The notes below the pieces were generated by a model that worked only from the letters and a program-made list of their open reading frames with translations, was not told the origin of the DNA and ran no database searches. From an uncultured Pirellulaceae bacterium (GTDB lineage Bacteria > Planctomycetota > Planctomycetia > Pirellulales > Pirellulaceae), in the NCBI GenBank assembly GCA_937928215.1, contig CALFWL010000234.1:1-33598 (forward strand): a stretch of DNA of 33,598 bases, in the 5' to 3' direction. The position numbers and the translations under genes are program-made. Each line of letters opens with the position of its first letter. The stretch's first letter is position 1. Shown here in pieces: positions 1 to 8,497 of this stretch.

Positions 1-1
1 C

Positions 2-328
2 GCCAAGCATCGCGAGGAAATTGGCCAATTGGTTGGCCAGCTTCGAAGGACATCCGCAAAGCATTCTGTTATTCTTGGAGGAGACTTCAACACGACCCCG
101 ATCGACTTGGCGTTAAACGAATTGAGATCGCACGTTTTCGACACCTTTCGCGCGGCAGGTCGAGGGTTGGGGAACACGGGAACGAGTGAATATCCGCTGT
201 TTCGAGTCGACCAAATTTGGGCCAGCCGCGACATCAAAGCCGTTTTATCGATTGCTCGGGCGTCCAACCACTCAGACCATCGCATGGTGATCAGCGACTT
301 GCGATTGCCAGCCAAGCTGGTTGAGTGA
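2..328 (+). CDS. Endonuclease/exonuclease/phosphatase family protein, C-terminal part
   Basis: The reading frame is open from the window edge and ends at a TGA at 326-328, so only about the last 108 residues are present. The fragment has two hallmarks of the endonuclease/exonuclease/phosphatase (EEP) fold: GGDFNT, the Asp/Asn pair of the metal and phosphate site, and SDHRMV near the end, the catalytic Asp-His. Members cleave phosphodiester bonds in nucleic acids, sugars or lipids, so the substrate cannot be named from this piece. The Arg/Leu-rich middle section and the motif spacing are normal for the family. A TTG at 29 could be read as a start, but the frame continues upstream without a stop and the EEP domain would be incomplete, so the gene begins outside the window. 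Confidence 0.8.
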   Translation, partial: AKHREEIGQLVGQLRRTSAKHSVILGGDFNTTPIDLALNELRSHVFDTFRAAGRGLGNTGTSEYPLFRVDQIWASRDIKAVLSIARASNHSDHRMVISDLRLPAKLVE

Positions 329-380
329 ACCAAGCCGCGATCTCTTGTCAATTTTGTAACCGACCAATAAGTGGCACGCC

Positions 381-1433
381 ATGACGTTTGTTTATCGAAT
401 CTTTATTGTTTGTGTCATCCTAGCCATTGGCAGTTGCGCTTCAACGAATGCTTTCAGCCATGATTTGGCAACCGAAATGAAATCGGCAGCCATCACGTTC
501 ATGAATTCGCTTGATTCAGGTCAACTTGAATCGCTACAGTTTGAATTCGACGACAAGCTTCGCAAAGACTGGCAATTCGTTCCGATGAAACGAAAAGGGG
601 TGGGCTTTGACCAACTCAATCATGCCCAACGATATCTTGCCATGTCGCTGTTGCAAACGACGCTCAGTCATCGCGGGTTTGATACCTCGATGAAAATCAT
701 GGCGTTGGAACAAGTGTTGTTTGACATGGAGCAGAATCAAAAACGTGACGCGGGGAAGTATCACTTGTTCGTTTTCGGTCAGCCTAGCCAAGACGGTCCA
801 TGGGGCTGGCGAATCGAGGGCCATCACCTTTCAATCAACATCACGGTTGTTGACGATCAGAACGTGGTGGTCACTCCCGCTTTTTTTGGAGCCAACCCGG
901 CAGAGGTGCGGTCTGGGAAATTGAAAGGGCTGCGGCCGCTTGCTCAGGAAGAAGACATCGCCCGAGCGTTGGTCAAGCAACTGTCGGTCGAACAAAAGCA
1001 GCTTGCGATCATGCCCGGAAAAGTGCCACGAGATGTCATTCTAGGGCCAAGCAGAAACGCTCAGCCGCTGGAGCCCGCCGGGATTGCGGCTGCGAAACTG
1101 AGTGACGCTCAACGGAAGCTGTTGGGGCAGTTGATTGATTCCTACTTGAACAAATTTCGTCCGGAGCTGGCGAAATCCGACTGGCAGCAAATCAATGACG
1201 CGGGCTTTGGTGGAATCCATTTTGCATGGATCGGGAAGATCGCGCCGGGTGAGCCTCACTATTATCGTGTCCAAGGGCCGACGTTTATCTTGGAGTATGA
1301 CAATACGCAAAACGGAGCCAATCATGTTCACACCGTCTGGCGCGACTTCAAAAATGATTTTGGTGAAGATCGGTTGAAGCAGCACTACGACCGGGTTCCG
1401 CATGACACGCCCGCCCGCGTGGGAAACGAATGA
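381..1433 (+). CDS. DUF3500 domain secreted protein
   Basis: This encodes 350 residues. The first 25 or so form a hydrophobic export signal; a Cys at about residue 19 (IGSC) could serve as a lipobox, otherwise signal peptidase I cleavage near residue 26 is likely. The rest resembles the DUF3500 family. It has an N-terminal helical part ending in an LNHAQRYLAMSLL-type segment, a central GPWGWRIEGHHLSIN strand region and a C-terminal part with HYYRVQGPTFILEYDNTQ and NHVHTVWRDFKNDFG. The conserved His and Trp residues of these blocks are present and the length is usual for the family. No reaction is established for DUF3500, so no function is assigned. It sits alone, converging on egtB with about 280 bp between them. 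That spacer shows nothing beyond a 5-bp CTGAG/CTCAG hairpin near 1650. Confidence 0.82.
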   Translation: MTFVYRIFIVCVILAIGSCASTNAFSHDLATEMKSAAITFMNSLDSGQLESLQFEFDDKLRKDWQFVPMKRKGVGFDQLNHAQRYLAMSLLQTTLSHRGFDTSMKIMALEQVLFDMEQNQKRDAGKYHLFVFGQPSQDGPWGWRIEGHHLSINITVVDDQNVVVTPAFFGANPAEVRSGKLKGLRPLAQEEDIARALVKQLSVEQKQLAIMPGKVPRDVILGPSRNAQPLEPAGIAAAKLSDAQRKLLGQLIDSYLNKFRPELAKSDWQQINDAGFGGIHFAWIGKIAPGEPHYYRVQGPTFILEYDNTQNGANHVHTVWRDFKNDFGEDRLKQHYDRVPHDTPARVGNE

Positions 1434-1717
1434 ACGACGTTTGGCTCCGGACTGCGTTGACTTGTGAAGCGGCTCGCAACATTTGCACCAGTGTCATCAA
1501 ATCCCAATAGTCCCCGAATAGACGCAAGGTCGCGAAGCCAACGAGTCGGCGAACGTTGCGCCTTTGCGTGATTCGTTTCAGGCTGATATTTTTCTTCGAC
1601 TCAGGGATTGTTTGCTGATGTCACGATGGCGTTCATCGAGGCCTGTCAAATCTGAGATTTCTCAGCGAACGCAGCCGAAATGAAATTGAATCCGGCAGTC
1701 GATTGTCCGGCAGGCCA

Positions 1718-2989
1718 TTATCTTGCCAGTCGAAGTCCTGAAAACTGCCAGCGGGTATCGGCAGGAAAAAAATTGCGATACGTTTTGCGAATGTGGTCGC
1801 TGCTGGTCGCAACACTGCCTCCACGAAGCACGTACTGGTTGCACATGAACTTGCCGTTGTACTCGCCCAGTGCTCCTGCGGGAGGCTTGTACCCAGGGTA
1901 AGCCTCGTAGCTGCTGCTGGTCCATTCCCACACGCCGCCAAACATGTTGGCAGGGCCGTCATCATTGGCAGTTACGCTGCCGGTGGGATGGATCGCGAGT
2001 CCCTTTTTTATCAACCGATCCGCAAAGTGTCCGGATGAAGCTTGATGAGATGCGTGCTCCCATTCGAATTCGGTTGGCAGGCGAGCACCGGACCACCGAG
2101 CGAATGCGTCTGCTTCAAAGTATGAAACGTGGCTGACGGACCAATCAGGATCGACGGGCACCAAACCAGCCAGTGTAAATTGCATCCACTGGTTGTCTTG
2201 CTTTCTCCAGTACAGCGGAGCAGTCCAGTTTTGTTGTTGGACCGTCGACCAGCCCGCCGACAACCAGTGGTCGGGGCGTTTGTATCCGTCGTCGTTGATG
2301 AAGTCGATGAATTGCCCGCATGTGACCGGCTGTGCGGCAATGGAAAAATTCTGGAGCAAGGTTTGATGATGGGGCAATTCGTTGTCGTAAGCGAAACCGG
2401 ATCCGGGATGACCAATGTCGACGATCCCTCCATCGAAATCGAACCAGCGATTGGCCGATGCCTCCGTGTCAGCAAATGGGTTTGATTGATAGGCAGGGTA
2501 GAGTGGATTGCATGAAAGCAAATGCTTGACATCTGTCAGCATCAGCTCCTGATGTTGTTGTTCATGGTTCAGCCCGACTTCCAGCGGATGTCGAAGCGAC
2601 TCCGGCAACTTGTCTGAGCGTAACAACTCCAGCAGCAGCTGATCCACATGTCGACGGTACTCCCAAGTCCGCTTCAAGCCGGGCCGAGAAATCAGGCCGC
2701 GCTGCGAGCGAGGAAATTGCTCGCCCAGACTGTTGTAGTAAGAGTTGAACAAAAAACTGAATTGTTCATCAAAGGCTTTGTATCCAGGCTGTGAGCCGAG
2801 AATGAAAGTCTCAAAGAACCATGTCGTATGAGCTAGGTGCCAGCGAGTTGGGCTGGTATCGGGCATCGACTGGGCCATGCAGTCTTCCGCCGATAACGGT
2901 GCCGCAATCTGTTCGCTGAAATCGCGAACTCGTTGGTACGAATCCGCCAGCAAGTGAGTGTCTGATGTTTCAGTTGATGATGACGACAT
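1718..2989 (-). CDS. egtB: EgtB-type sulfoxide synthase (ergothioneine biosynthesis)
   Basis: This encodes 423 residues from the ATG at 2989. The frame is open further upstream to 3103, but that extra segment has no homologous look. EgtB is a non-haem iron enzyme joining a thiol (Cys or gamma-Glu-Cys) to trimethylhistidine with oxygen. The N-terminal DinB-like bundle carries the expected iron ligands: His51 in SPTRWHLAHTTWF and His142/His146 in NHEQQHQELMLTDVK. The C-terminal half is a formylglycine-generating-enzyme-like domain with RLPTEFEWEHA, NMFGGVWEWTSS, and HIRKTYRNFFP followed by the terminal FSGLRLAR. Length and domain order are normal. The upstream gene in the same direction is egtD, so the pair forms the core of an ergothioneine-type pathway. 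Whether the sulfur donor is Cys or gamma-Glu-Cys cannot be settled by eye. No Shine-Dalgarno sequence decides the start. Confidence 0.9.
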   Translation of the reverse strand: MSSSSTETSDTHLLADSYQRVRDFSEQIAAPLSAEDCMAQSMPDTSPTRWHLAHTTWFFETFILGSQPGYKAFDEQFSFLFNSYYNSLGEQFPRSQRGLISRPGLKRTWEYRRHVDQLLLELLRSDKLPESLRHPLEVGLNHEQQHQELMLTDVKHLLSCNPLYPAYQSNPFADTEASANRWFDFDGGIVDIGHPGSGFAYDNELPHHQTLLQNFSIAAQPVTCGQFIDFINDDGYKRPDHWLSAGWSTVQQQNWTAPLYWRKQDNQWMQFTLAGLVPVDPDWSVSHVSYFEADAFARWSGARLPTEFEWEHASHQASSGHFADRLIKKGLAIHPTGSVTANDDGPANMFGGVWEWTSSSYEAYPGYKPPAGALGEYNGKFMCNQYVLRGGSVATSSDHIRKTYRNFFPADTRWQFSGLRLAR

Positions 2990-3130
2990 GGGTTTGCATT
3001 CAAAAGAATGTGATTGTTGGGAAGAATCGATCACGCGATTGGTTTGGGAGTTTAGCGGTCGGAAGTTAGTGTCCGGAAGAGCGAGGCTCAGTCCGAGCAT
3101 CACCCAAGGACGTGCTCAATCATCGGCGTG

Positions 3131-3294
3131 GGTCGGGCGGAGCCTCCCCCTCCTGGGTTCGTGTGCGGGTCGGGCGGAGCCTTCCCCTCCTTGGTTTGTG
3201 TGCGGGTCGGGCGGAGCCTACCCCCTCCCTGGTTCGTGCCTAGGTCGGGCGGAGTCATCTGATCCCTGTTTCGGGCTTCCGTGTGGGTGGGCGG
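3131..3294. repeat. 37-bp degenerate tandem repeat between egtD and egtB
   Basis: The core GGTCGGGCGGAGCC or a close variant begins at 3131, 3168, 3205 and 3243, and as the shorter GGTGGGCGGAGTC at 3286. Successive distances are 37, 37, 38 and 43 bases. The first three units are nearly the same along their whole length (core, C-rich tract, then a TTCGTGTGC-like tail), and the last two are degenerate. The array occupies most of the 358-bp spacer between the egtD stop and the egtB start. Units abut with no spacers, so this is not a CRISPR array. The rest of the spacer (2990-3120) shows nothing recognisable. Confidence 0.9.
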
Positions 3295-3300
3295 AGTCTT

Positions 3301-3330
3301 CCCGTCTCGATTAAACCCGTCTCGATTAAA
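3301..3330. repeat. 15-bp perfect tandem duplication
   Basis: CCCGTCTCGATTAAA occurs twice back to back (3301-3315 and 3316-3330), immediately after the 37-bp array and 17 bp from the 3' end of egtD. It is probably a replication-slippage product. Confidence 0.9.
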
Positions 3331-3347
3331 TTTTGATTTTCTCCAAG

Positions 3348-4322
3348 TCAGTCCGATTCGTTTACCAAATGAAGTACCGCAAATAGGTTTTCTGAATCGG
3401 TCCAGTGCTTGTGCAGGGAAAAGCCTGCGGTGGTGGCCAGTCGAGCGAACTCGTCGACGGAATACTTGTGCGAGTACTCGGTGAAAATCTCTTCACCCGA
3501 AAAAAACTGAAACGTATGTTCAGCAAGATTAACAGTTTGCTCACACCGGCTGACCAAACTGATTTCGACGCGTCCTTCATCTTGATCGTAAACGGCAGAG
3601 TGCTCGAAGGCATCGATGTCAAAGTCAGCATCCAGTTCTTGGTTGATGCGGCGCAGAATGTTCAGGTTAAACTCATCAGTGACGTTGCGTGAGTCGTTGT
3701 AAGCCGCGTGGATGATGGCTGGATCTTTCTTCAGGTCAATTCCGACCAGCAAGCCTCCTTCTGCTCCCAGCAAGTTGGCGATGTTTTTCAACAATTCCTG
3801 AGCCGCGGCGGTCTCGAAGTTCCCGATGGTCGAGCCCGGAAAATAGACGGCCGCGTGAGAAGCTTCTATCTGTGGCACCGGGAGCGCAAAGTCACGTGTG
3901 AAATCGGCAACGACTGGAAGAACCTCGATGTGCGGAAATTTCAGCCGCAGCGCCGAAGCGGTCTTGAGCAAATGTTCTTCCGAGATGTCCAGCGGCACAT
4001 AGGCCGAAGGTTGAATCAGGTTCTCCAGCAGCACATGTGTTTTTGTGCTGCTGCCGCTGCCAAACTCAACCAGCATGGCTCGCTCGCCCAACTGAGCAGC
4101 CATCTGATCGGCGTATTGATCCATAATTGCCTGCTCAGTGCGAGTCAGATAATACTCGTCCAGATCGCAAATCTGATCAAAAAGTTGCGAGCCTCGTTCG
4201 TCATAAAAATACTTGCAAGGCAGTGACTTGTTAGGCCGACCAAGGCCATTCACCACATCATTGAAAAATGCACTTTCAACCACCGGTTGTTCAACTGTGT
4301 TGGGCACTGTCACGCTCGCCAT
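3348..4322 (-). CDS. egtD: L-histidine N-alpha-methyltransferase EgtD
   Basis: This encodes 324 residues from an ATG at 4322. EgtD transfers three methyl groups from S-adenosylmethionine to the alpha-amino group of histidine, giving hercynine, the substrate of EgtB. Family blocks seen in order are: KSLPCKYFYDERGSQLFDQI (about 32-51) and EYYLTRTE (about 56-63), which carry the tyrosines of the histidine pocket; the SAM-binding VEFGSGSSTKT (85-95); the PLDIS segment (110-114); and YFPGSTIGNF (about 160-169). The C-terminal half ends with a FTEYSHKYS segment and the HWTDSENLFAVLHL strand. Length matches the family. It lies upstream of egtB in the same direction. The long repeat-filled spacer makes tight translational coupling unlikely, although co-transcription remains possible. 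Confidence 0.93.
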   Translation of the reverse strand: MASVTVPNTVEQPVVESAFFNDVVNGLGRPNKSLPCKYFYDERGSQLFDQICDLDEYYLTRTEQAIMDQYADQMAAQLGERAMLVEFGSGSSTKTHVLLENLIQPSAYVPLDISEEHLLKTASALRLKFPHIEVLPVVADFTRDFALPVPQIEASHAAVYFPGSTIGNFETAAAQELLKNIANLLGAEGGLLVGIDLKKDPAIIHAAYNDSRNVTDEFNLNILRRINQELDADFDIDAFEHSAVYDQDEGRVEISLVSRCEQTVNLAEHTFQFFSGEEIFTEYSHKYSVDEFARLATTAGFSLHKHWTDSENLFAVLHLVNESD

Positions 4323-4398
4323 GTGAGTTCAAAAATTGTCGGTTCGGATATGATTCAAGGGGCACTTTGTCGAGGCAACCATTCGCTGCCTCAAACAG

Positions 4399-7300
4399 TC
4401 AGTCGGAGACGTTTTCCTGAACGGAGCCGATCAGGAATTTCCAATCTTCGATCGCGGTTCCTTTCACGTTGGCATTACTGATCATGTAGTGCAAGCGCTG
4501 AGTCGCCCGGCCGTTGGGCGCGTTGTCGAACAGATTCTTCAAAAAGTACGGAGGGAACGCTTGATAGTACATCGACACTTTCACCGAGAGGTTGGTTGTA
4601 TCCAAGTCGGCAGGCAGTTCGATCTTGTAAATGATTTCGTCGCTTCCGCTTCCGTCCGTGTAGCGAGGGTCCTTCTTTGCTTTTTCTCCCGGATGAGTCG
4701 CTTTCAGGTAAGCGCCCGTTAAAGCTGGGTCTGGACCTTCGGCCTTCCAGCCGCGTGGAAGCAAACGATTTTCTTTGATCGTGTAGCAGCCGTGGATGAA
4801 GCTGGTTGTAAAAACTTCGTCATGCGTATGCAGCAAGGTTTCATAAATCTGAACCTGGTCTTGCGAAGTAATCACCTGGTGGTGTGGCTGATGAGCTTGG
4901 ACGCTACTTTGTTCGTCAGGAGTGAAGAACTCAGTCGCCAAGTGTTTGCCATCGGGGCCTAGGATGATTCCGTTCTGGTCTGTTCTGCCTGACGACCAGA
5001 TGATTTTCTCTTCACCGTCATCTTGCCTGTCGACAACCAGTAGTTCTAGGAACGCTCTGCGAAAACCAACGCCACTGGGGAAACGATGGCCCACTTTGTT
5101 TTTGATATCGACGGTTGCCGAAAGCGTATTCGATTCGATTGCTGTTGAAAGTGTCAGGTCGACAACGTCCTCGGTTGCCTGACGTTGATAGTTCTTGATC
5201 GCGTGATCGATATCAAGCGAAGATCCGGTCATGAAATCGTTTTTGCGAACGCCCAGCACTTCGTCAAACTGACGAAACAATTCGACCAGAAAAACGTTCA
5301 AGCCGACAAAATTGTGCCGCCGGTATCCTTCTTCCCGAAGACGAATGTTCAGCTTTTCCAATTCGGCTAGGTTCTCGGCGTCGGGATAGGTGTTGTCTTG
5401 AATCGTTGCGATTCGAGTCTTGATTTGCTTGATATCGATACCTGCATCCTTGTCGACCAATCCTTGCGACATATGGCAATCTTGGCACGATTGAGCTTTC
5501 GGGTTGTCTTTGTGAAATTCATTTTCGAATTCGCTGTTCAACCACTCTAGGTAAGTTGCCTGTTCGACATGGTGATGGAATTTCTTGAACAACGGAACGA
5601 CTTCGGCTTTGATCAATTCCTGTTGGTCTTTATCTGGAGCCTCGTTTCCAAACGGATGATCGATGGTGGGCAGAGTAACCGCGTGACAAGAACCGCACAT
5701 CTGCGACGATTTGATGTAGTCGCTGTGTTTCGGTTTGATCCCGGTTCCGTGCTCCATCGCGTAGGGAGAAATTTCATCGTCCTTGAACGGCCCGTAGATC
5801 TCGTTGTCAGGCCCCAAGTTGACGTTGCCGGTGATCGACGTTTCCAGAAAGTATTGCAGGTAAGGTCGATCATCGTCCTCGGGTTGCTCACGCGGCTGGC
5901 TGCGGTGGCAGATCACGCAACTGATCCCGTCTCGCGCCAGCGCACCGAGCTTTGCTTCTCCGTGACCAATATGTTTGTCTTTCTCGGCGGTCAGGTACAC
6001 GTGATCAATCGTGAACTTGCTGTCGGCGTCCGTTTTGTCATGGTCGAATTGATGCTTTCCCATCGCACCGTGACATCGCAAGCATGTGTCAACAAGGTTT
6101 TTGGCCACCTTTGACGACATCTCTTCGTCGTCGACGAACTCTCGCTTCAGAATTTCGATTTCGCTTTCCAGCTGAGCGTAAAAAACGGGGTCGCGTCCCG
6201 CCAGGCCCATCGGCGTCCATCGCCACTCACCGTAAGGCGAAACGTGCCAGCCGGGATCTTTGTAGTCGTGCTTGCCTTTCTCCAGCCCGACGAACATGGC
6301 CGGCCCGTACGGAGCGACCAGCCCCGCATGACAGCTCATGCATTGGTTGGAGGTAATCAAGTCCTGTTTTCCTTCTGCACCTTTGACGACCCAATCGTGG
6401 GTCACCGGCGGCAGGTGCAAAACATCTTCTTTCTTCCGTTGATCGATCTGAGAAAAAATGTCCGCGAACGACTTGTTCAACGCAAGCTCGCAACTTTCGG
6501 GGACTCCTGTGCCGGTACACTTGGGGTGCGATTGAGGTGATTCCTCAACCGCTGCCGCCAACGTTGCTTCAACCTCAGCATCAACGGTGTTTGCAACTTC
6601 CGATTCGTCTTCTCGCCATGAATCGTCGACACGAAAAATAATCGGCTCGCCAGGAAAGCCTTTGATGTTCCGCAACGACGCGAACGTGAACTCATTGTTT
6701 TGCGAAGGAGACGTTGCATTGGGTGATTGAGTCGCTGCGTGGCATCGTACGCAATAATGGCCAAAACCGGATTCTGGGTGATAAAACGGATATTCGTGGT
6801 TATCGACGACCTTCACGCCGCGATCTTCTCCTTCGCCACTCGGATAAGGATTCGACCAGAACCAGCCGTCATGGGAGCCGTGGGCGTCTTTGATCATAAC
6901 GGTCCACGATTTCAAACTTTCTTGCAGTTCTTCTTCTGTTTTCCCTTCATGTCGAGCGGCCGGTTCTTCATATTGCTCTTTGATAATCATCGCGCCGTCG
7001 GGAATCGTCCCTTTGCGACCATTCATCAGCCAGAGAACGATTTCTGGCGAGTAGTAAACTCGGACCGCCGGGTGAGTGCCGTAGGATCGTCCTTCGATGT
7101 ATGGCCCGGTATCACGAATGGATTTGTCGACGGACCAGTTCAATTCCTGGTACTTGCGATTTTCCAAGAAGGGGTAGAGTTTTTCTTCGAATGCGTGGAC
7201 GCTCATCGTGCTGGGCTTAGGAAGATCCGCGGCCGCGCCAAGATTGCGTTCAGAGCTTTCTTGGGAATTGCCAGATGGATTTGCCTCGCCATGGGTAAGC

Positions 7301-7455
7301 GTGAACTTCTGCTTGTCGGAAGTGGAAGCGACTTGCGAGTCCTGTCGGGCATTGGCCTGTGAAGATGTCAGCAAATGGGAGGCAATCGCGACGCTGAAAA
7401 CTGCACCGGCCATCAGTAACGTCGCCAGTTGCGCCGCAGAATGTTTCGGAATCAT
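4399..7455 (-). CDS. Large hexaheme cytochrome c with P460-like N-terminal region
   Basis: This encodes 1018 residues from the ATG at 7455, which has an AGG 10 bases upstream; a TTG nine bases earlier has no ribosome-binding site. The N-terminus is a signal peptide (hydrophobic stretch about residues 10-27), so the protein is exported. Six CxxCH haem-binding motifs are visible, at roughly residues 235 (CVRCH), 372 (CMSCH), 458 (CLRCH), 513 (CVICH), 587 (CGSCH) and 657 (CQDCH). Before the first lies a region with IPDGAMIIKEQY and WTVMIKDAHGSHDGWFW, resembling the cytochrome P460 fold, in which CxxCH follows near the end of the domain. The middle resembles cytochrome c554-type multihaem proteins. 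After about residue 780 comes a beta-rich domain (NKVGHRFPSGVGFRRAFLEL) without haem motifs. A periplasmic electron-transfer or oxidoreductase role is likely; the substrate is unknown. No partner redox genes are adjacent. Confidence 0.85.
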   Translation of the reverse strand: MIPKHSAAQLATLLMAGAVFSVAIASHLLTSSQANARQDSQVASTSDKQKFTLTHGEANPSGNSQESSERNLGAAADLPKPSTMSVHAFEEKLYPFLENRKYQELNWSVDKSIRDTGPYIEGRSYGTHPAVRVYYSPEIVLWLMNGRKGTIPDGAMIIKEQYEEPAARHEGKTEEELQESLKSWTVMIKDAHGSHDGWFWSNPYPSGEGEDRGVKVVDNHEYPFYHPESGFGHYCVRCHAATQSPNATSPSQNNEFTFASLRNIKGFPGEPIIFRVDDSWREDESEVANTVDAEVEATLAAAVEESPQSHPKCTGTGVPESCELALNKSFADIFSQIDQRKKEDVLHLPPVTHDWVVKGAEGKQDLITSNQCMSCHAGLVAPYGPAMFVGLEKGKHDYKDPGWHVSPYGEWRWTPMGLAGRDPVFYAQLESEIEILKREFVDDEEMSSKVAKNLVDTCLRCHGAMGKHQFDHDKTDADSKFTIDHVYLTAEKDKHIGHGEAKLGALARDGISCVICHRSQPREQPEDDDRPYLQYFLETSITGNVNLGPDNEIYGPFKDDEISPYAMEHGTGIKPKHSDYIKSSQMCGSCHAVTLPTIDHPFGNEAPDKDQQELIKAEVVPLFKKFHHHVEQATYLEWLNSEFENEFHKDNPKAQSCQDCHMSQGLVDKDAGIDIKQIKTRIATIQDNTYPDAENLAELEKLNIRLREEGYRRHNFVGLNVFLVELFRQFDEVLGVRKNDFMTGSSLDIDHAIKNYQRQATEDVVDLTLSTAIESNTLSATVDIKNKVGHRFPSGVGFRRAFLELLVVDRQDDGEEKIIWSSGRTDQNGIILGPDGKHLATEFFTPDEQSSVQAHQPHHQVITSQDQVQIYETLLHTHDEVFTTSFIHGCYTIKENRLLPRGWKAEGPDPALTGAYLKATHPGEKAKKDPRYTDGSGSDEIIYKIELPADLDTTNLSVKVSMYYQAFPPYFLKNLFDNAPNGRATQRLHYMISNANVKGTAIEDWKFLIGSVQENVSD

Positions 7456-7665
7456 TTTGTTCAACCTATTGCTAGTTCCGTCGGATCATCGAATCTGCTG
7501 ACTGGACCGTATAGCATACCAAAGCGAGAAGGAGTATCGTGTCAGGCCACCTATTTTACCGCATCTTTCTGCTTCTGCGTACTCTCCGGAAAACCGCGTT
7601 GCTGACGGCAATTTTGATGGAATGTCCCATTGAATTGCAGACTTGTATGATTCACAAATTCCCTC

Positions 7666-8391
7666 ATGCTTGCTGAAACAACTCGAGTGTTTACTCCCGA
7701 ACAAACACTGTTTTTTTTGACGCTCGCCAACCTTTTGTACGTGGTTTGCTACGGCGTGCGGGACGTGCTGTGGCTGCGAATTTTTGGCGTGACCGCGATG
7801 CTCACGATCATGCCGTATTACATTTGGGGGACCGAGCAGCCTCAGATCAGTTGCATCTGTTGGAATATCTTGTTTTTGGCGATCAACCTGTTTTGGATTG
7901 TGGTGATCATCAGGCAACGCCAGCCGCCCAAAATGACCACGCAAGAAGCGAGGATTTACAATCAGGTTTTTCAACGCAGTTGCACTGCCAAAGAGATGCT
8001 GAAGCTGCTTTCGGTTGCCAAACAAGAAACGTTGCAGCGTGGGGTGACGCTGGTCGCTAAGGGCAGCGAATCGAGTGATTTGATTTTGATCGAAGAAGGT
8101 TACGCCGAGGTTGTTACGTCAGGTAGAAATATCATCCGTCTTGGGAACGGAGATTTTGTTGGCGAGATGTCATACTTGACTGGCCTTCCTCCGATCACCG
8201 ATGTCGTTGCCGATTCTTCGGTGAAGATTTATCGCTGGTCCAAGAGCGATCTTCAGAAGCTATACGAAACAAGAATTGAACTGCGAGCCGCTCTCAATGA
8301 AGTGATCGCCCGCGATCTGACTCGCAAACTGACCTCGGAGCATCTTGATGTGCCCGAACTTTCTATCACGATGATGGTAAAGGATTTGTAG
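7666..8391 (+). CDS. Popeye-like membrane protein with cyclic-nucleotide-binding fold
   Basis: This encodes 241 residues from an ATG at 7666. Three hydrophobic segments (about 12-29, 35-52 and 62-82) precede a soluble domain. The N-terminal arrangement, with NLLYVVCYGVRDVLWLR, a central WNILFLAINLFWIV and then an ARIYNQVFQ segment, resembles Popeye (POPDC) proteins, which bind cAMP in vertebrates. The soluble part (about 105-215) is a cyclic-nucleotide-binding beta-roll with AKGSESSDLILIEEGYAEV and GDFVGEMSYLTGLPPITDVV. The phosphate-binding cassette keeps the GE pair but has PPIT where classical cAMP receptors have an Arg (PRxA), so the ligand is uncertain. It lies divergent from the cytochrome gene, with about 210 bp between starts, and 106 bp ahead of nadK. 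Popeye assignment is by pattern; the cyclic-nucleotide-binding fold is surer. Confidence 0.72.
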   Translation: MLAETTRVFTPEQTLFFLTLANLLYVVCYGVRDVLWLRIFGVTAMLTIMPYYIWGTEQPQISCICWNILFLAINLFWIVVIIRQRQPPKMTTQEARIYNQVFQRSCTAKEMLKLLSVAKQETLQRGVTLVAKGSESSDLILIEEGYAEVVTSGRNIIRLGNGDFVGEMSYLTGLPPITDVVADSSVKIYRWSKSDLQKLYETRIELRAALNEVIARDLTRKLTSEHLDVPELSITMMVKDL

Positions 8392-8497
8392 CGAGTGGTG
8401 AGCCTGTTGTAACTGAGGACATGGTTCACACACGGCGGATGATCGAGATGCTACACTGATGTGACTTGCAGCCGGGCGATTTCAACCAACCAATCTA

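Noticed and set aside
3131-3294. Possible CRISPR array
   Set aside because: Units are contiguous and degenerate with no unique spacers, and there are no cas genes.
2958-3314. 118-codon plus-strand frame with repeated GRAESS-like segments
   Set aside because: It is simply the translation of the 37-bp non-coding repeat plus the antisense of the egtB start; no family features.
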